Positions 11,544-24,387 of a stretch of 64,000 bases of DNA are shown piece by piece. Position 1 is the first letter of the stretch. Every line of letters begins with the position of its first letter. The notes under the pieces were generated by a model. The model was given only the letters and a program-made list of their open reading frames with translations. It did not search any database and was not told the DNA's origin. The position numbers were made by a program, and so were the translations under genes. Origin of the DNA: Xiphophorus maculatus (lineage: Eukaryota > Chordata > Actinopteri > Cyprinodontiformes > Poeciliidae); the NCBI RefSeq assembly GCF_002775205.1, contig NC_036450.1, forward strand, positions 15,271,479 to 15,335,478, given 5' to 3'.

Positions 11544-14500
11544 CAAAGTCTAATCAGGCCTCCATGAGCGTCCATAACAGTTTTGCTTCTCATTCAAAGG
11601 TTCCTCGTGGAGCTTCCAGGACCACAGACAGCTACAAAAACATTGAATAAAAACCAATGAGCCTTTTCTATAACACATGATGTTATAGAAAAACAGAACA
11701 AAATTTATGGTAGCAAGATATGATTCCTATTTTATTTCAGCCATGACGTCTAAGCCCTGATTTATACGAAAGGAACAAACTAATAAATGTGAAGTGTCCT
11801 TTATCACTGAGAAGAGACCAGGGACATGTAAAAAGGACACAGTCACACAATACAAAGAGAAAAAGAAGGGTACATGTCCAAACCATGATTTTATTGTCTT
11901 AACGCTTCGACTTTATATCCATATTGTCTGATGAAACAATCTGTAAAATATTTTAACATAAAACTTGTCTAAAATGACATGTTCATGAGAGTGTGTAAAA
12001 CCTTACTGTTTGTTTATTTTATTGAACAGGGATCATGTACAGAAGCATTAATCTCAAAGGAAAATGTATTTTATACCAGATTTTAGCTCTCAGAGGTATT
12101 TTCTATCTTCACTTAGTGACACAAGAACACTGTAAAAAAGAGAACAATACAGAACATATATACTGCAGGTACATTCATGAGATAATATGTTGCCTAATAA
12201 AAGTTTAAGTTGAAAAAAAGGAAATATCAAAACATTAAAAATAAATGTTCTGTAACATACAACCTTATATTCCTATAACCCAGTATCAATACAGAAAAAA
12301 AACCCTCCACATTCACTAACTTGGACCCCCTAAAGAACATTTTCATCACAAGATACAACTTCATTTCATATATTTGTGTATATTTTATTTCCATTATTAT
12401 TCTACATGCTCAGTCCTTCATATGATTCATTGAGGCCAGCCTGAGCTGTGCACAGGGGGTGTTAGGAGGAACCAAAAACAGACGTGACTGCTTCCAGGAG
12501 ACACAATCTGTTTCCATAACAGTAAAACCTGAAGCCTCATGTCAGGCTGGGATAGAGCCATGCTGGTTCAAACAAGGAGTTTATATTAAAGTGTTCCTGG
12601 AGAAAACTGTTCTCTGTGATGACACCCTGTATCCTGGTACCCATGTTGACTCTGAAGGGGATTTTCAGTAGGAACTATATATAGAGGCAGACTAAAATAT
12701 GCTAAGAGGTCGAAAAGCGAAATATGGGAAACTGTTTGTGCTGTGTGTACGCCTACAAAAAGGAGCTGTGATTATAGTTCTTTGGGATTTTTTTCTATGT
12801 TCTGCTTAGATTTCTGCAAAACAGTGCACAGACCTGTTTTTAAAGTTTCCCTGGTTGAAATAACATCCTGCTTTGTTCAACTACTCATAGTCAAAACACT
12901 CTCTTCCCATTCTGAAGGTGACCAACCTTCAAACACTAAACATACTGTATACTATATTTTGCATATAACTGAATTTTAAAAGTAAGTTTTTATATTCAGT
13001 AAATTAGAAAAGTGTTGAAATGTTTAATTCAGTGACTCAGTTTACTAGGTGAAAAACATTAGACTACACACAGACTGATGTTTTAAAGTCTGTTAATTAT
13101 AATTTCGACTAACAGATAATGACAAAATGACATTTTAAGATCAGAGTCAAATAACACATTTTAAAGGAGAAATGGTAGCTTAATGAAAAGTTTTTCCTTG
13201 CTTAACACATGCAAGTGGCTTCGAATTATCTTCACCACATAAGTTAGTCCATTAATTACATGAAATAAAATGGAACTGCAAAGAATATGCAGATATACTT
13301 TTAAAAATATACGATGTAAAAAACACTTCTTATCGTAATTACGTTTTCAGAACAATGGGGTCGATATCTGGCAAAAAAAAAAATCCATCTTTAGATACCT
13401 TTTAAGAATCTCTGCTTGTTTATTCTCTTATTCTTTCCCCAGGTGTATAAAGTACAACATGTGAAAAACATCCTCATATTATGTTTCCACCTCCGGTCCT
13501 TACTCTTGTTCTGGAGTTACATTTTTACATTTAAAACTTTACAATCTAACAAAAATACACATTACAAATCAAGTTTTTAGTGCCACATGTATATATTATA
13601 TTTTATCATCTCAACTCTAAAAATAATTGTGTTATTAACTAATACGCAAAGTTACTATATTCTTAGAGTCATCACCAATTCTGGATAAACTGTTTATTTT
13701 ATTTTTTTATTAAAAATGGCTATTGGAGTCATTGCTTTCAATATAATGCAAAACAGATGTTTTCCAAAGGAGATTCTCTATACACATGGAAACAGAACAA
13801 TTAGATGCCTCTTTCCAATGTCGCCCTTATAGGTAACACTAATTAGGACTTAACCAGTTAATATTAATTTGTACTGATATCTAATAGGACTGGATTATCT
13901 TGTTGGCCATTTATAATTTTGTACTCAATACTTATTTCAAAAATTGTAAAAAAAAAAAAAATTTAGTTGATTTCTGTGTATGTGAAGACTTTATATCATT
14001 TGCCTCACTTGAAATACTTTTCCAGAAAAAAAAAAAGTTGACTAGTCCCAAAATGTATTTCATCCAGAACATATACAACATTCTAAATATTTAAAGCATT
14101 GAAAGCAGTTAGGTTAAAACATGAAACCACACGCTTTTTTGTGTCTTGTTTTGTTTTCCACGGCTATTTACATTTTACATAAAATCATAATTTAGTTGCA
14201 AACTCACACTATGTATTACAACAATGACTGCTGGACTATTTGTGCTCTATGTCAAAAGTTCACTTTTAAAAGTTACACATAATCTTTAATATTTCAATCG
14301 TCTCTACAAGCTTACTTCTCTGTAATCATATACTTAATGTTGGACAGTGACAAATGCTCTCTATTTTCTGTAGAAATGAAAAACCGATTGGGGGAAGACC
14401 AGCTGTATATTAGTATAATTTCTACAGAACTTCTGGGTAAATTAATCGCAGACTTCCTGGACTCTCATTTCCTGGTAATGTGGTTTTACTGCACCTGATC

Positions 14501-15101
14501 ATTATTAGGTATGTGCTATTAGTCAGAACAAAAAGCAGATAATGAAACTTCTGCTCACCATTTTATTTCATGTTGATGGCATTCTTGCTAAAAGTGGTTT
14601 TTGTGAGAAGAATGTTTAAAGGTTAAACAGATGCAGCTGCACCAACGCTACTTAAACCACTCGGTTAAAACAGGTTTAATCAGAAGCACTTAAACAGACT
14701 GTTGAGAGATGATATCAGGTTCTAGTAAATAAGATTGTGGATAATAATGGCCATTATGTAAATGTGAAAATTATATTTGCTAATAGAACCGTCCATTTTT
14801 AGGATCTGAAGTGTAGCTTTGGTATTTCCTGCTCCAAACGAATCACATTCTAAACTGACTGCTGAAGTTCTTGAAGGATGAAGTCACAATAAGAAGGAAA
14901 TGGAAACTTAAATATGCCACACGTTGAAAACGGAGTCAATGAATGCTTTTTGTGAATAAGATAAATGAGCCAGTCTTTCCCAAAATCAAAATTCCCCCAT
15001 GTCCTCTGTAGATAATTACATCCCACAAGACAAAAATCCCACACTGCCATTCTTCAAATATTTTTGGTTTGGCTGCTGATCAGTTTATGGCAAGGTTCTT
15101 G

Positions 15102-18100
15102 TTATATTTGCCTCCTCCTCTTGTTTGAGGCACTTAGTGTGAGTGGAGGTGGCTCGATGTTCAGCTCCCGCCTAAGATCCTCCAGGCTCTGCTCCCATCG
15201 CCTCTCGTAAAAGATGCTGAGGACGCAGCGGGCCCGCCTGCCGTTCTGCAGGGCCCAGGGGCCCAAAGATGTGAAGAGTGACTGTAAACGACTAAGAGAG
15301 GGAGACAGAAGAGTACGGTTAAAGGCCGTTATCACAACCTCTTTATTTCAAGTAAATCAACAAATCCAGATTGGCAAAGACAGGAAATCACAGCGAACGA
15401 ATGAGGAAATATTTAATGATTAACAGACAAGAGAGACAGTTTATAGTTGAACATTATGTTCTCATATACTCACATGCTGTTGTAACAACAACAAATGAGC
15501 CACAATGGTGGCTAGTCTATGAATAACGCCCTGGGGAAACCCTAAACCAATCAAAAACCAGGAAATCATCTAAAACACTCCTATATTTTAGTGGTTATAT
15601 ATTACAGGCTGTTTTTCTGTGTTTAGGTCTTTCAGAATCAATTCAACACTAATTATTATCTTAGCTTTTGTTTAAAAATGGTTGATTGATCGATTACTGG
15701 TCACAAATGGCTTTGAAAGTATTTGCATAATCCTTGAGCGTCGTCATAAAATTAACAGTCTGCAGAGTTCAGACATCAATCAAAAAGAAAATCTTGAAAC
15801 TCAATGTGACTTCTGCAGCTTTGCCAAAGTCAAATGGGCAAAGATTTCAGCCCAGCAAAATAAAACTAATTTAGAAATAGATTTAAATGTTACATGACGC
15901 TTTGAAAAATGGCAACTTGTTATTTTTGATGAATATCAACTATAGGAAATGTGTTATCATTTATAAAATGTTACCATTTTATGTCTCCTTTAATATTTTT
16001 AAAATAAAGAGGAGGAAAAAATGCTCGCTAGAAAAGGACGGATACATTTTCTTCTATTTCATGGTGACATTTTTGGGAAATTATGTAACATTGTGAAACA
16101 CTGATAGATCATTTATTATTTTCAGCCAGAGTTATAAGAGCCATTCTGAAAGGTTCAAAGAGCCGCAGGTTGCAGACCCCTGCTCTAGATGTCTAAAACG
16201 GACGTAGACTTGGTGGTTCTACAAATTAACGACAGACTAGCTTTAACTCTAAATTAAAAACAAATAAAAATATATGTATTTTATTTTTGTTTCCTTTCCA
16301 AATACAGTACAGACCAAAAGTTTGGACACACCTTTTAATTCAATGAGTTTCCTTTATTTTCATGACTATTGACATTGTAGATTCACACTGAAGGCATCAA
16401 AACTATGAATAACACATGTGGAAATATGCACTAAACAAAAAATGTAAAACAACTGAAAATACCCCTTATATTCTAGTTTCTTCAAAGTAGCAACCTTTCG
16501 CTGTGATTACTGCTTTGCACACACTCTGCATTTTCTCGATGAGCTTCAAGAGGTCGTCACCTGAAATGGTTTTCACTTCATAGATGTGCCCTGTCAGGTT
16601 AATAAGTGGGATTTCTTGCCTTATAAATACTCATGAAAATAAAGAAAACCCATTGAATTAGAAGGTGTGTCCAAGCTTTTGGTCTGTACTGTATGTGCTC
16701 CATTTTCCTCAGTACATGCACTCAAAATAAAACACATTGGAGTTTGCGACTGTAACATGATGAATGTGAAAAAGTTCAAGGATTTTCATTACTTTTAAGG
16801 GACATTAACTTTTCCTCATCAACCTAAAACTTCATCTTTTTGTGGGAACATTCAAGTGCATCGGCACAAGCAGCACTGGTTTAAAATTTAAAAAATTTTA
16901 CATACATCAATTCATATTTTCTTCAAACAGAGCTAGCTCCTATCTGACATAAGCACCTTGCATTCAGCCGAAGTGGCCCCAGCACGGCTCCCAGGGCGCA
17001 CATGGGAAGCCCCGTCTGAGCGGCTTCGAACCATTTCACCGCCACCTCACCTGAAACCAAGAAATGTGCAAATTACCAACAGGAAGGGGAGACATCACAA
17101 GGGAGTCAGTCAAGAGTGAAGATTTCATAAAGTCTATTTTGGTTTTGAGTGTTTATAGAGAACTGGAACTGCTGCTCTTTTTAGTTCTATATGCACCTTG
17201 ACTCACCCAGCATGTTAGTGGGCATACCCAGTAAGGTGTGCAACAGGTCATGGACCTCTCTATATCTCAGCATGATGTAAGCTAGCTCCTCGTTGTCCAC
17301 AAACTTCACCTCCGCTCTAGAGTCAGGCGTCACTTTCTGCAGCCAAGTTGCAAAAAACAAAAAAAAGAGACAGCTCATCCACCAGAAACAGAGATAAGTG
17401 GCAACAGGATGAGACTTGTGTTCACAAGTGAAGTCTGGATTTGGATTTGGATTTGTTAAGCATAAGCAAAGACATACATTTTCCTCCAGAAATCTGAGAT
17501 ACTCTCGTCCAAACGACTCATCTGGTAGGGAAGCCATCTTTTCCAGATCGAGTGTAGACAGACGGATTCTTGGCCTTTCTCTGCAGCGTCAGTTTATAAC
17601 AAAGGATAGACTAAATCAAAATGTATCCACGCAGTGGAAGAATGCTGGTCATTTCACCCCTTCACCAGATTATTATTTTTTTGTTGTTGCAAAGTTTGAT
17701 CTTTTTTCTACTCTTTTTTTAAAGTTATCTTCTTCTAAAAAATGTTCCTGCTGAAAACACATCAAATTAATAGAAGCGACTACAGCAACTTAAAGTAATT
17801 TTCTAAGGTCCAGTGATCATTTTCTGTAAGAATATGTGGCTAATTGACTAAAAGAAATAACTTTCTACCATCTGTTACATTTCTACTAGTTTATATGAGG
17901 ATCAGAAGAGTAGGAGTGATATATGGCCATCAAAACAACAAAATGCAGTGAAATGATGCTGCTTATTTGAACATTTCAATTCAAAATGTTATCTGTACCC
18001 TTTTAAAATATCTAACTACCAGAAGGAATATAACAATAACCAATGATTAAGTGCCTGGTTAAGAAATGGAAGGAGGAAATGGACAGAAAATATAACCTTG

Positions 18101-20718
18101 AACTAAAAATGCGAGGATACGTTGGAAAAAGGGCGAACTGACCAAAACAATAACATTTAACTTAAACGAGGGCGACTCACGTCAGGATCGTGTAACCCTC
18201 GGGGTCATTTTTCATCCGCTCCCTTAGATTTATAAGTGCTAAATGTCCTGTAGTCTCTCCAAGCACAGCAACCATGTCTGTGAAGGCAGCACGGGGATTC
18301 AGGGCATCAGTAACACTTTATGACGTTTTTACAGCCTAATTAGACTCAACATCACAAATTTTAAACAGAATGTATACGAATGTTCATAGGTGTAATGTTT
18401 AAACCCACAGAGCAGCTCACTGGTTGTAAATACAGCTCTGTTTTGTTCCTCTGTGCCTTTTAGGGAGTTTTTGTTGCATTTGAGCAGCTGCCTCTGAGTC
18501 TACCAAAGCATGAGGTAATCTGAGTCATTTCAGTATTGGTTTACAATGTGACTATTCAAACATGTGGAGTTCCTATCACAAGGAAACAGCAAGGTTCAGA
18601 CACAGAGTACATGCTGCAAGTCAGGATCTTTACAGAAATCTGTGGGCTAAACCTGGTGCTAACTTTCAGCTGACAGGTGTCTCCTCAGCTGTGAGAATTT
18701 TTCCATTTTAAGCTACTGAAAGCGAGAAGCTGGGGCGCCATTTCAGCGAAGCTGTTTTTGAATGAGGAAATTAGGATGTGAAATTTATCTACCAAAAACC
18801 CAGTCTTGCTAAAACAAAGAATAACTGATTTTAAAGACACTAAGCTGCCGTAATAAATCACAGTGAAAATATTGCATTACAGTATACACTAGAAGAATAC
18901 ATGCAAGGCCCGGAATACCAAGAATAAAGTCTAACTTTAAGGTAATTTTTCAACTAGAAAATTTAAATATGCCCTTTTTAAAGGTTTTATTGGGTTTTGT
19001 TTTTGACAGTTTTGCAAACTGTGCTAAGAAATAAAACTGAAGCAACAACAATAAGGAGATAACAACAACAATAAGGAATAACAACAACTAATTTGGAGGA
19101 GAGACGAGTTTAAAAAACGTTTGCCACTGATCAAATCACACGGGAGCAGTAGTGTTTTATTAATGGATTCGAAACGCCAAAACAAGGATGGAAAATAAAA
19201 TGTTTGTTTTCACACAGTCAGTAAATGTGTTGAAACTGCTTGAACTTTTCTTCACGTGGATTTGTACCGTGTCTGTAGGGGTCCTGCAGAGCCGCCACTC
19301 CTGATCCGACGGCCAGCAGTGCTTTCTGGAAGGAGGTGGTCTGGATGTGTCCAGGGTACAGCCCATCATAGCTGTAGGTCAGCTCAGCACCACTAGTGAA
19401 CAGTCGGTGGACGAGCAGAGCTGAGCCAAAGGTGGAACAGTGTTAAGACGCAGGAAGCTAAACATTTCTACTGCAACGGCATGTCAAATGAATGACGACT
19501 TTTAATAAATGAACAGCCTTTTTGGGTTTCTTGATGCTAATTTTAGTTTTAACATGGTTTTTTTCCCACAGTGCATGGTGTATTTTGCTGTAGGTCGAGA
19601 TGCTAGACAGTAAAATATTCAGCTTGCTGCAATCACGCTGCATTTTTGCAGGAAATGTAACATTTTTCTAGTTTATTTACCTTTTCTCTTAAAACTTGTA
19701 TCTACACTCATGCATCCGATAGAAGTCAATAAGTAAGTAATGAAATAAAGTAGTGTGAAAACTACATAATAATTTCATATTACACATTACAGCCAAGTAG
19801 AGTTTGGATGCATTTAAAATGTGTACTTTATTTAACCCGGAGACCACCTGAAATTCCAAATCTCATTTACAACCCCGTCAAAATGACAGCAAATCAAATT
19901 AGTGCAAAAAAATACAACAAACATGCAAACATTTCAAACACGTTTGAAATATCAAATGTCACTAATCTACCAGCAACACTAAAATAAGTGCAATTACAAA
20001 TTCAACAGTATGATCCAAACATCACATCCAAGCACTTCTGTGAAATTCTGATGTTGCATAAAATGTATACTGCAGTGGCAACAGCATTTTAATATAGTAA
20101 ACATTTCTATTAAGTAAATGAAAAAAAATCCAATTATTTAACTGTGTAAATTAGATGCATAAATAAACTATCAGAAACAATTAATTAAAACTTTAAATCA
20201 CAAGTTATACCTCATTAGTTTTGTATTCATCCCATTGTTTAACTTGAAATAATTAAGTACGACAATGTTATGTCTACAATTACTACACATATATTAAATT
20301 AATTCAACTCTTAAATATATTTGTTTTTGCATCCAAACAATTCACTGTAATTGCAATATTGCAAGTATAATCCATTCTACATTTAATGAAATGTAACTAT
20401 TTTATGATCAATGTAAGTTATTTGATACATTTATCAACATTTAATTAATACCATAGCTCTCCATTGAACTACTGAACCGGATGCTAAAGCTCCAGCCTCT
20501 TGTACCGTTCTGTTTTGACTGCTAGAAGTAAGCAGCTAGGCTAACACGCAGCTAAACAGGCAAGCAAAAAACAATTTAATAACCTACTCGTTGCTTAAAA
20601 GGCTTTTGCAATTGAGTAGAGAGCAGCGGTGTAAATCCGTACCTTTGAACCATTTAGATGTTAAATAACTTTGCGTTTGATTGAGCCGTATGAAGGGATT
20701 TGACAAGCACTGCCACAT
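15102..20718 (-). CDS. coq4: Ubiquinone biosynthesis protein COQ4, mitochondrial
   Basis: Seven exons on the minus strand: 20643-20718, 19268-19420, 18181-18277, 17478-17580, 17207-17336, 16957-17050 and 15102-15291. Phases join without a break, giving 280 residues (human 265). COQ4 is a matrix-side protein of the inner membrane that organises the coenzyme Q synthesis complex; recent work ascribes to it C1 decarboxylation/hydroxylation of the ring. The metal-binding motif is complete: H172, D173, H176 and E188 in [20 protein letters not shown]. Other family stretches are [21 protein letters not shown] and [10 protein letters not shown]. The first 30 residues are basic and lack acidic residues, as expected of a mitochondrial presequence. 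The last exon uses acceptor TTAG before 15291; the nearer ACAG would shift the frame. Intron 6 holds a Tc1-like MITE. A possible NRF1 site lies just upstream of the ATG. Confidence 0.95.
16303..16693. mobile_element. Tc1/mariner MITE with complete inverted ends
   Basis: Terminal inverted repeats begin TACAGTACAGACCAAAAG on the left; the right end (TTTTGGTCTGTACTGTA) is the same on the other strand, followed inward by GGACACACC...TTCAATG and its mirror. The flanking TA is the expected target duplication. Inside, the minus strand keeps a fragment of transposase (about 16470-16575, reading like [19 protein letters not shown]). The element is about 391 bp, deleted internally and non-autonomous. 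It lies in coq4 intron 6. Confidence 0.85.
16722..16800 (+). mobile_element. Fragment of Tc1-like family 3' end
   Basis: AATAAAACACATTGGAGTTT followed by GACTGTAACATGATGAATGTG and TTCAAGGATTTTCATTACTTTT follows the 3' end of the Tc1-like family described at 2105-2905. It begins about 30 bp beyond the MITE at 16303-16693, which may have inserted next to it. Confidence 0.4.
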
Positions 20719-20734
20719 TGTTAGCCAAACGTAT

Positions 20735-20745
20735 TGCGCATGCGT
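20735..20745. promoter_or_regulatory. NRF1-like site upstream of coq4
   Basis: TGCGCATGCGT matches the NRF1 palindrome TGCGCATGCGC except at the last base. It lies 17 bp upstream of the coq4 start codon, inside the likely core promoter or 5' UTR. NRF1 controls many nuclear genes for mitochondrial proteins, so the match fits the gene's job. CpG-rich sites like this are rare in the AT-rich surroundings. Confidence 0.5.
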
Positions 20746-20908
20746 CGATGATGCTGCGTCATTAGGGACGGATCTTCTCGACCTGCCGTAGAGTCGGCTC
20801 CTCTGTCGGTGTCCATTAGTCGATGCTCAAAATGAGTTGTGTATTACTAAAAATTAATCAAACAATAAGTACCATGACATATTCACACTAAATAAGCTCA
20901 TAATAAAC

Positions 20909-20991
20909 AAAATATATATTTTGATATATCAAAATATATTTTTTGATATATTTCTTCTTCAAAAAGAAATTTCTGCTTTTTGAAGAAGAAA
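20909..20991. repeat. AT palindrome and hairpin between coq4 and traf2
   Basis: First comes a near-perfect palindrome centred on ATATTTTGATATATCAAAATAT (about 20916-20940). Directly after it, TTTCTTCTTCAAAAAG (20951-20966) pairs perfectly with CTTTTTGAAGAAGAAA (20976-20991) across a 9-base loop. Confidence 0.8.
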
Positions 20992-21172
20992 TTTCTTTAA
21001 AATAATGGCATGAAAAAGTCCGGTGTTGGGGATTGTTCGTGCATGATTCACCTTGGGTAGTAACTCACCTTCATGATGACAGTGCAGTCTGGACTAAGAA
21101 GTATCACTGCATAAAATGTGTATGTACTCAATATAAATGATGCGTCCACGGAACATTATTAGAGCCGCTGGT

Positions 21173-21194
21173 GTATATATATATATATATATAT
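21173..21194 (+). repeat. (AT)n microsatellite
   Basis: A perfect short run of about ten AT units in the coq4-traf2 gap. Confidence 0.85.
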
Positions 21195-21924
21195 TATTGA
21201 TTAATAAAAAATGTCATCTACTTATTTTTTTTAATCACATATGTGAACTCATATTAAATTTATAAAATCTAGATGTATTTATTGTGCAGTCATAGTAATG
21301 TTTAATGACAAAGGTGAAACTAATTACATTTGCTCAGCTAAATTTACTTGAGCAATCTTTTACTAAACTGTTGTTTTTACTTTTATTTCAGTATATCAAT
21401 TTAAAGTAGCTATTGCTACTCTTATTTGAGTAAAATGTCCAATATCTCTAAACACCAACTTCAGTCATTGAAGAAGAAGAAGAAGCTTGTTTTAGCCAAA
21501 AATGCACCAGACACAAACCTACACCTTATGTTAATGTTTGACTTCTTGCTTATACATTAGCTCTGTTGTCTTTTTCCATTTGGAGGTCAAACAGAGCAGT
21601 CACTGCAAGCTGCCTTACTCTGTTTGATGATGAGGGAAAAACTCGGCGTTTCTTCTGAATTATTTTGTATTTATTTGCGTTAATTCTTTTATTTAAAGTA
21701 CTTGAATTTACATAAAACATTATTTGTCTGTTGTCATTTTTCAAACATGAAACCAGATAAATACTTGTGTACCTTTGCTATTAAATACTCCTTTAATTCT
21801 TTCTTGGATTGTTAATTTCTTTACTAGAATTAAATGTGATGTAGTGTTTTTGCTCGAGTACAATTTTGGGAGCCCTGCTACACAACTGCGCCCCCATTTG
21901 GTACAATTGTGCAGACAAAAAAAC

Positions 21925-22048
21925 CGCAAGCGGAAGTTGTTGTTGTGCGTTCTTTGAACTGCGCACAGACTGAACTAGGAGTGTTCGGCTTTTTCTCCGT
22001 TCGTGAATAGTTTCGGTTTCCGTCCAACCTAACGTCCAAGACTCCGAG
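21925..22048 (+). promoter_or_regulatory. traf2: Proposed traf2 promoter edge and non-coding first exon
   Basis: An ETS-like site, GCGGAAGTTG (21930-21939), is followed by CpG-containing sequence and a good donor, CCGAG|GTTAGT, with the intron starting at 22049. The first coding exon of traf2 begins with an acceptor at 26437, so a non-coding exon upstream is required, and this is the best candidate in the gap. The transcript start is not visible directly. Confidence 0.3.
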
Positions 22049-22234
22049 GTTAGTTGACTAAAATTGATATACACTTGCTCTCTTAAACGAGTAAGTTAGC
22101 AGTTAGCAAGCTGGCGAGTAACTTAGAAATGAACTGTATCAATAATCCACTTAATTTTGCGCTGAGGTGAACTACACGCGTTGTTGTTCCTCGTGGCAAA
22201 ATTAAGTGTTAAAAAGCAGCACGGGTTCTTCCTT

Positions 22235-22236
<2 letters not shown>

Positions 22237-22300
<64 letters not shown>
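22237..22300 (+). repeat. (AC)32 microsatellite
   Basis: An uninterrupted run of 32 AC units in the traf2 5' intron. It makes a histidine-threonine frame on the plus strand that is not a gene. Confidence 0.98.
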
Positions 22301-22305
<5 letters not shown>

Positions 22306-22821
22306 AAAGTATACGACTAGAAATTATTTGCGAAAAATAAAAGCGCTAGAGCTCAGAAGAGAATGGCCAGGGTATATATATACCCTTGAGAAATGTTTAT
22401 ATAGTGAACTGACGTCATTCTGGGTGTGACTAGATTGTACAAATACTACCCTCAAAGTTCAGGCTGTAAGGATTGACAGTGTTTTCGGTGAGTAGAAATC
22501 CTGTTCAGTTTCCTTAGAACTGAGATCGTTACTGACGTGGAGACGATATTGAGCAATATCGTAGTAGAAGTGAGATCAGCGACAGATGGTGCATTTCTGG
22601 GCAGTAACAAAGTTAACAAAGTTGTTACTGCTGCTGATTTTGTGTTTGTTACTTACAATTTGGCAAAGAAGCTGAACTTAGCTTTGTGTATAGATTTGCA
22701 GACTTTTTTTTTTTTACATTTTACCTTTATTTAAAGATTGTTTATATATATTTTTTTGCGGAGTTACTACTCATTGCTTTTTTTACTTAATGATTTCTAA
22801 AAAATCATATTAGTTATGATT

Positions 22822-22914
22822 CATTTCTAACAATGTTCACGTTAGAAATGAACATCGTCTTGACTTGACTAAATTTGGCAAGAATAGTCAAGTCAAGACG
22901 ATGTTCATTTCTAA
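22822..22914. repeat. Perfect 30-bp-arm inverted repeat with a nested smaller one
   Basis: The arm at 22842-22871 starts TTAGAAATGAACATCG. It is the exact reverse complement of 22885-22914, across a 13-base loop. A second pair overlaps it: CATTTCTAAC at 22822-22831 mirrors GTTAGAAATG at 22841-22850 across 9 bases. It lies in the traf2 5' intron. The nesting looks like the product of template switching during replication; transcribed, it would fold into a long perfect stem. Confidence 0.95.
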
Positions 22915-24357
22915 ATTTGCTGAGAAATCTACAAGGCATGCAACAGTCATGGCTGCAGAGCCGTGCCTTTATGACTGACTGCATATCAAAGGTCATTTTC
23001 ATATTGGCTCTTTGTTAGTGTATGAATTGTATGACTGTCTGAAATCGAACATGAAATGTTTTTTTTTTCTGTCTCCGACTTTAAGAAAGAGACTATAGTT
23101 AGTGATCCAAACTTAGCATCAGGGAATCTATAATTGCTACCTTCAAAATGTATGTTGATACACAAAGTAACCATAGCAGTATCTGCCAAACACATCACAC
23201 CTAGTTACTGTGTTTATTTGAAAAGTTTTGTACGAGTCATGCAGGTTTTTTCCTTTTCTTTCTTTGCTGTATTTGTTTTTAAAGTTGGACTAGTTTGACT
23301 GAACTAGCTGAAACTCCAGTGTTGTGTCAGAGTTTCATGACGGAGAAATATCAGTCATTTCACCAGAACAGCTCTGAGAAAACTTCACAGAATTTCACCA
23401 GTTTAGACTTCCAGTTAAGCATAGTACCAGACCTCAGGCCATAGATGGGTTTCTGCAGAGAGGTGTTAAGAATTAACCCAGCCATTTAAGTCATAGCTTG
23501 GATGTGTAGAAAATCTCCCGACTCAACATTATACTGTCTAATTCAGCGTTCAGCCTCCTTGATTTCATCCTGGGGGAAGTGTTGTTAGATATGGAGTGAT
23601 GGACAGAAGTCATATGAAATACAATTTATTTATTTACTGTATTGACTCAAAGTTAAGAAATGTTTTCATGCAGTCCAGCTGAAACCGTCTGGAGTTTAAA
23701 AATGGTTTTCTGGTTTACTGGCGTGGTGTTTTTGCGTGTGTGGTTTCTTTTTTTTTTATTGGTATTTATTTCATTTCCCCACACAGAAGTTTTTCAGAGG
23801 ATGTCCTGTCTGTGAGAAAATTGCTGATGTAATGACTATCTTCACAGAAAACAGGATTTGGTTATATTAAATTATAGACTCAGCAACATGTATACTGGTG
23901 TAAACCCAGAAAGAACAAATGTAGTTTGTCCATTTATCAAAAATGGAGGGGGAGTCCTTCTAATCATTTTATCTAATTTCCACCAACTTTCAGTTTTCCC
24001 CTGTTTTTCTGCTGTAGAAGCGAAAATAGAGACATGCTCCGGCTGTGAAGTATAGACAACATCAGTTATGGAAATCAAAAACATGCCCACTCTTTCACCT
24101 CAATGGAATTTTATGAACTAAAATAAGTGATGTTGTGTTGAGAAATTGCTTCAGACTTTTCCAAAAGTAGGCACGTTTACAGGGCAAACAGAAAAAATGT
24201 GGCGGAAAATGAGTAATACCTTTGTCTTTATCACCGATGTTAGCTTCAACACCTAATCATAGACCATAGAAATCACTTTAAATTTCAAGTAAAAAACACA
24301 AAAAATGTTGTCACGTTCTTATTGTTGGTAATCAGATGGAAGGAAATGACTAAGTTT

Positions 24358-24387
24358 CCAAGCATTTCCCAACAGGGAAATGCTTGG
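24358..24387. repeat. 13-bp-arm hairpin with 4-base loop
   Basis: CCAAGCATTTCCC (24358-24370) and GGGAAATGCTTGG (24375-24387) are exact reverse complements around AACA. It lies in the traf2 5' intron. Confidence 0.9.

Larger units (their letters stand above)
9224..15101. other. Intergenic region between the 3' ends of bspry and coq4
   Basis: AT-rich sequence with no coding exon I can support. It starts with the bspry 3' UTR and ends with the coq4 3' UTR on the other strand; a minus-strand AATAAA lies at 14562-14567, about 540 nt past the coq4 stop. It holds a decayed Tc1-like element (10073-10655), a short common fish repeat (about 10990-11115) and a CTCF-like motif (11530-11543). The stretch 11560-14560 shows nothing else I can identify. 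Confidence 0.7.
20719..21924. other. Intergenic region between the 5' ends of coq4 and traf2
   Basis: The gap between the diverging genes is about 1.2 kb and may hold both promoters. It contains an NRF1-like site near coq4, an AT palindrome followed by a 16-bp-arm hairpin (20909-20991), a short (AT)n at 21173-21194 and an ETS-like site just before the proposed traf2 first exon. No TATA box stands out for either gene. Confidence 0.6.

Noticed and set aside
15278-15290. ACAG acceptor for the last coq4 exon
   Set aside because: It would put the conserved [11 protein letters not shown] stretch out of frame; the TTAG acceptor before 15291 restores it.
22181-22429. 82-codon frame with a histidine-threonine run
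   Set aside because: It spans the (AC)32 microsatellite and has no conserved part.
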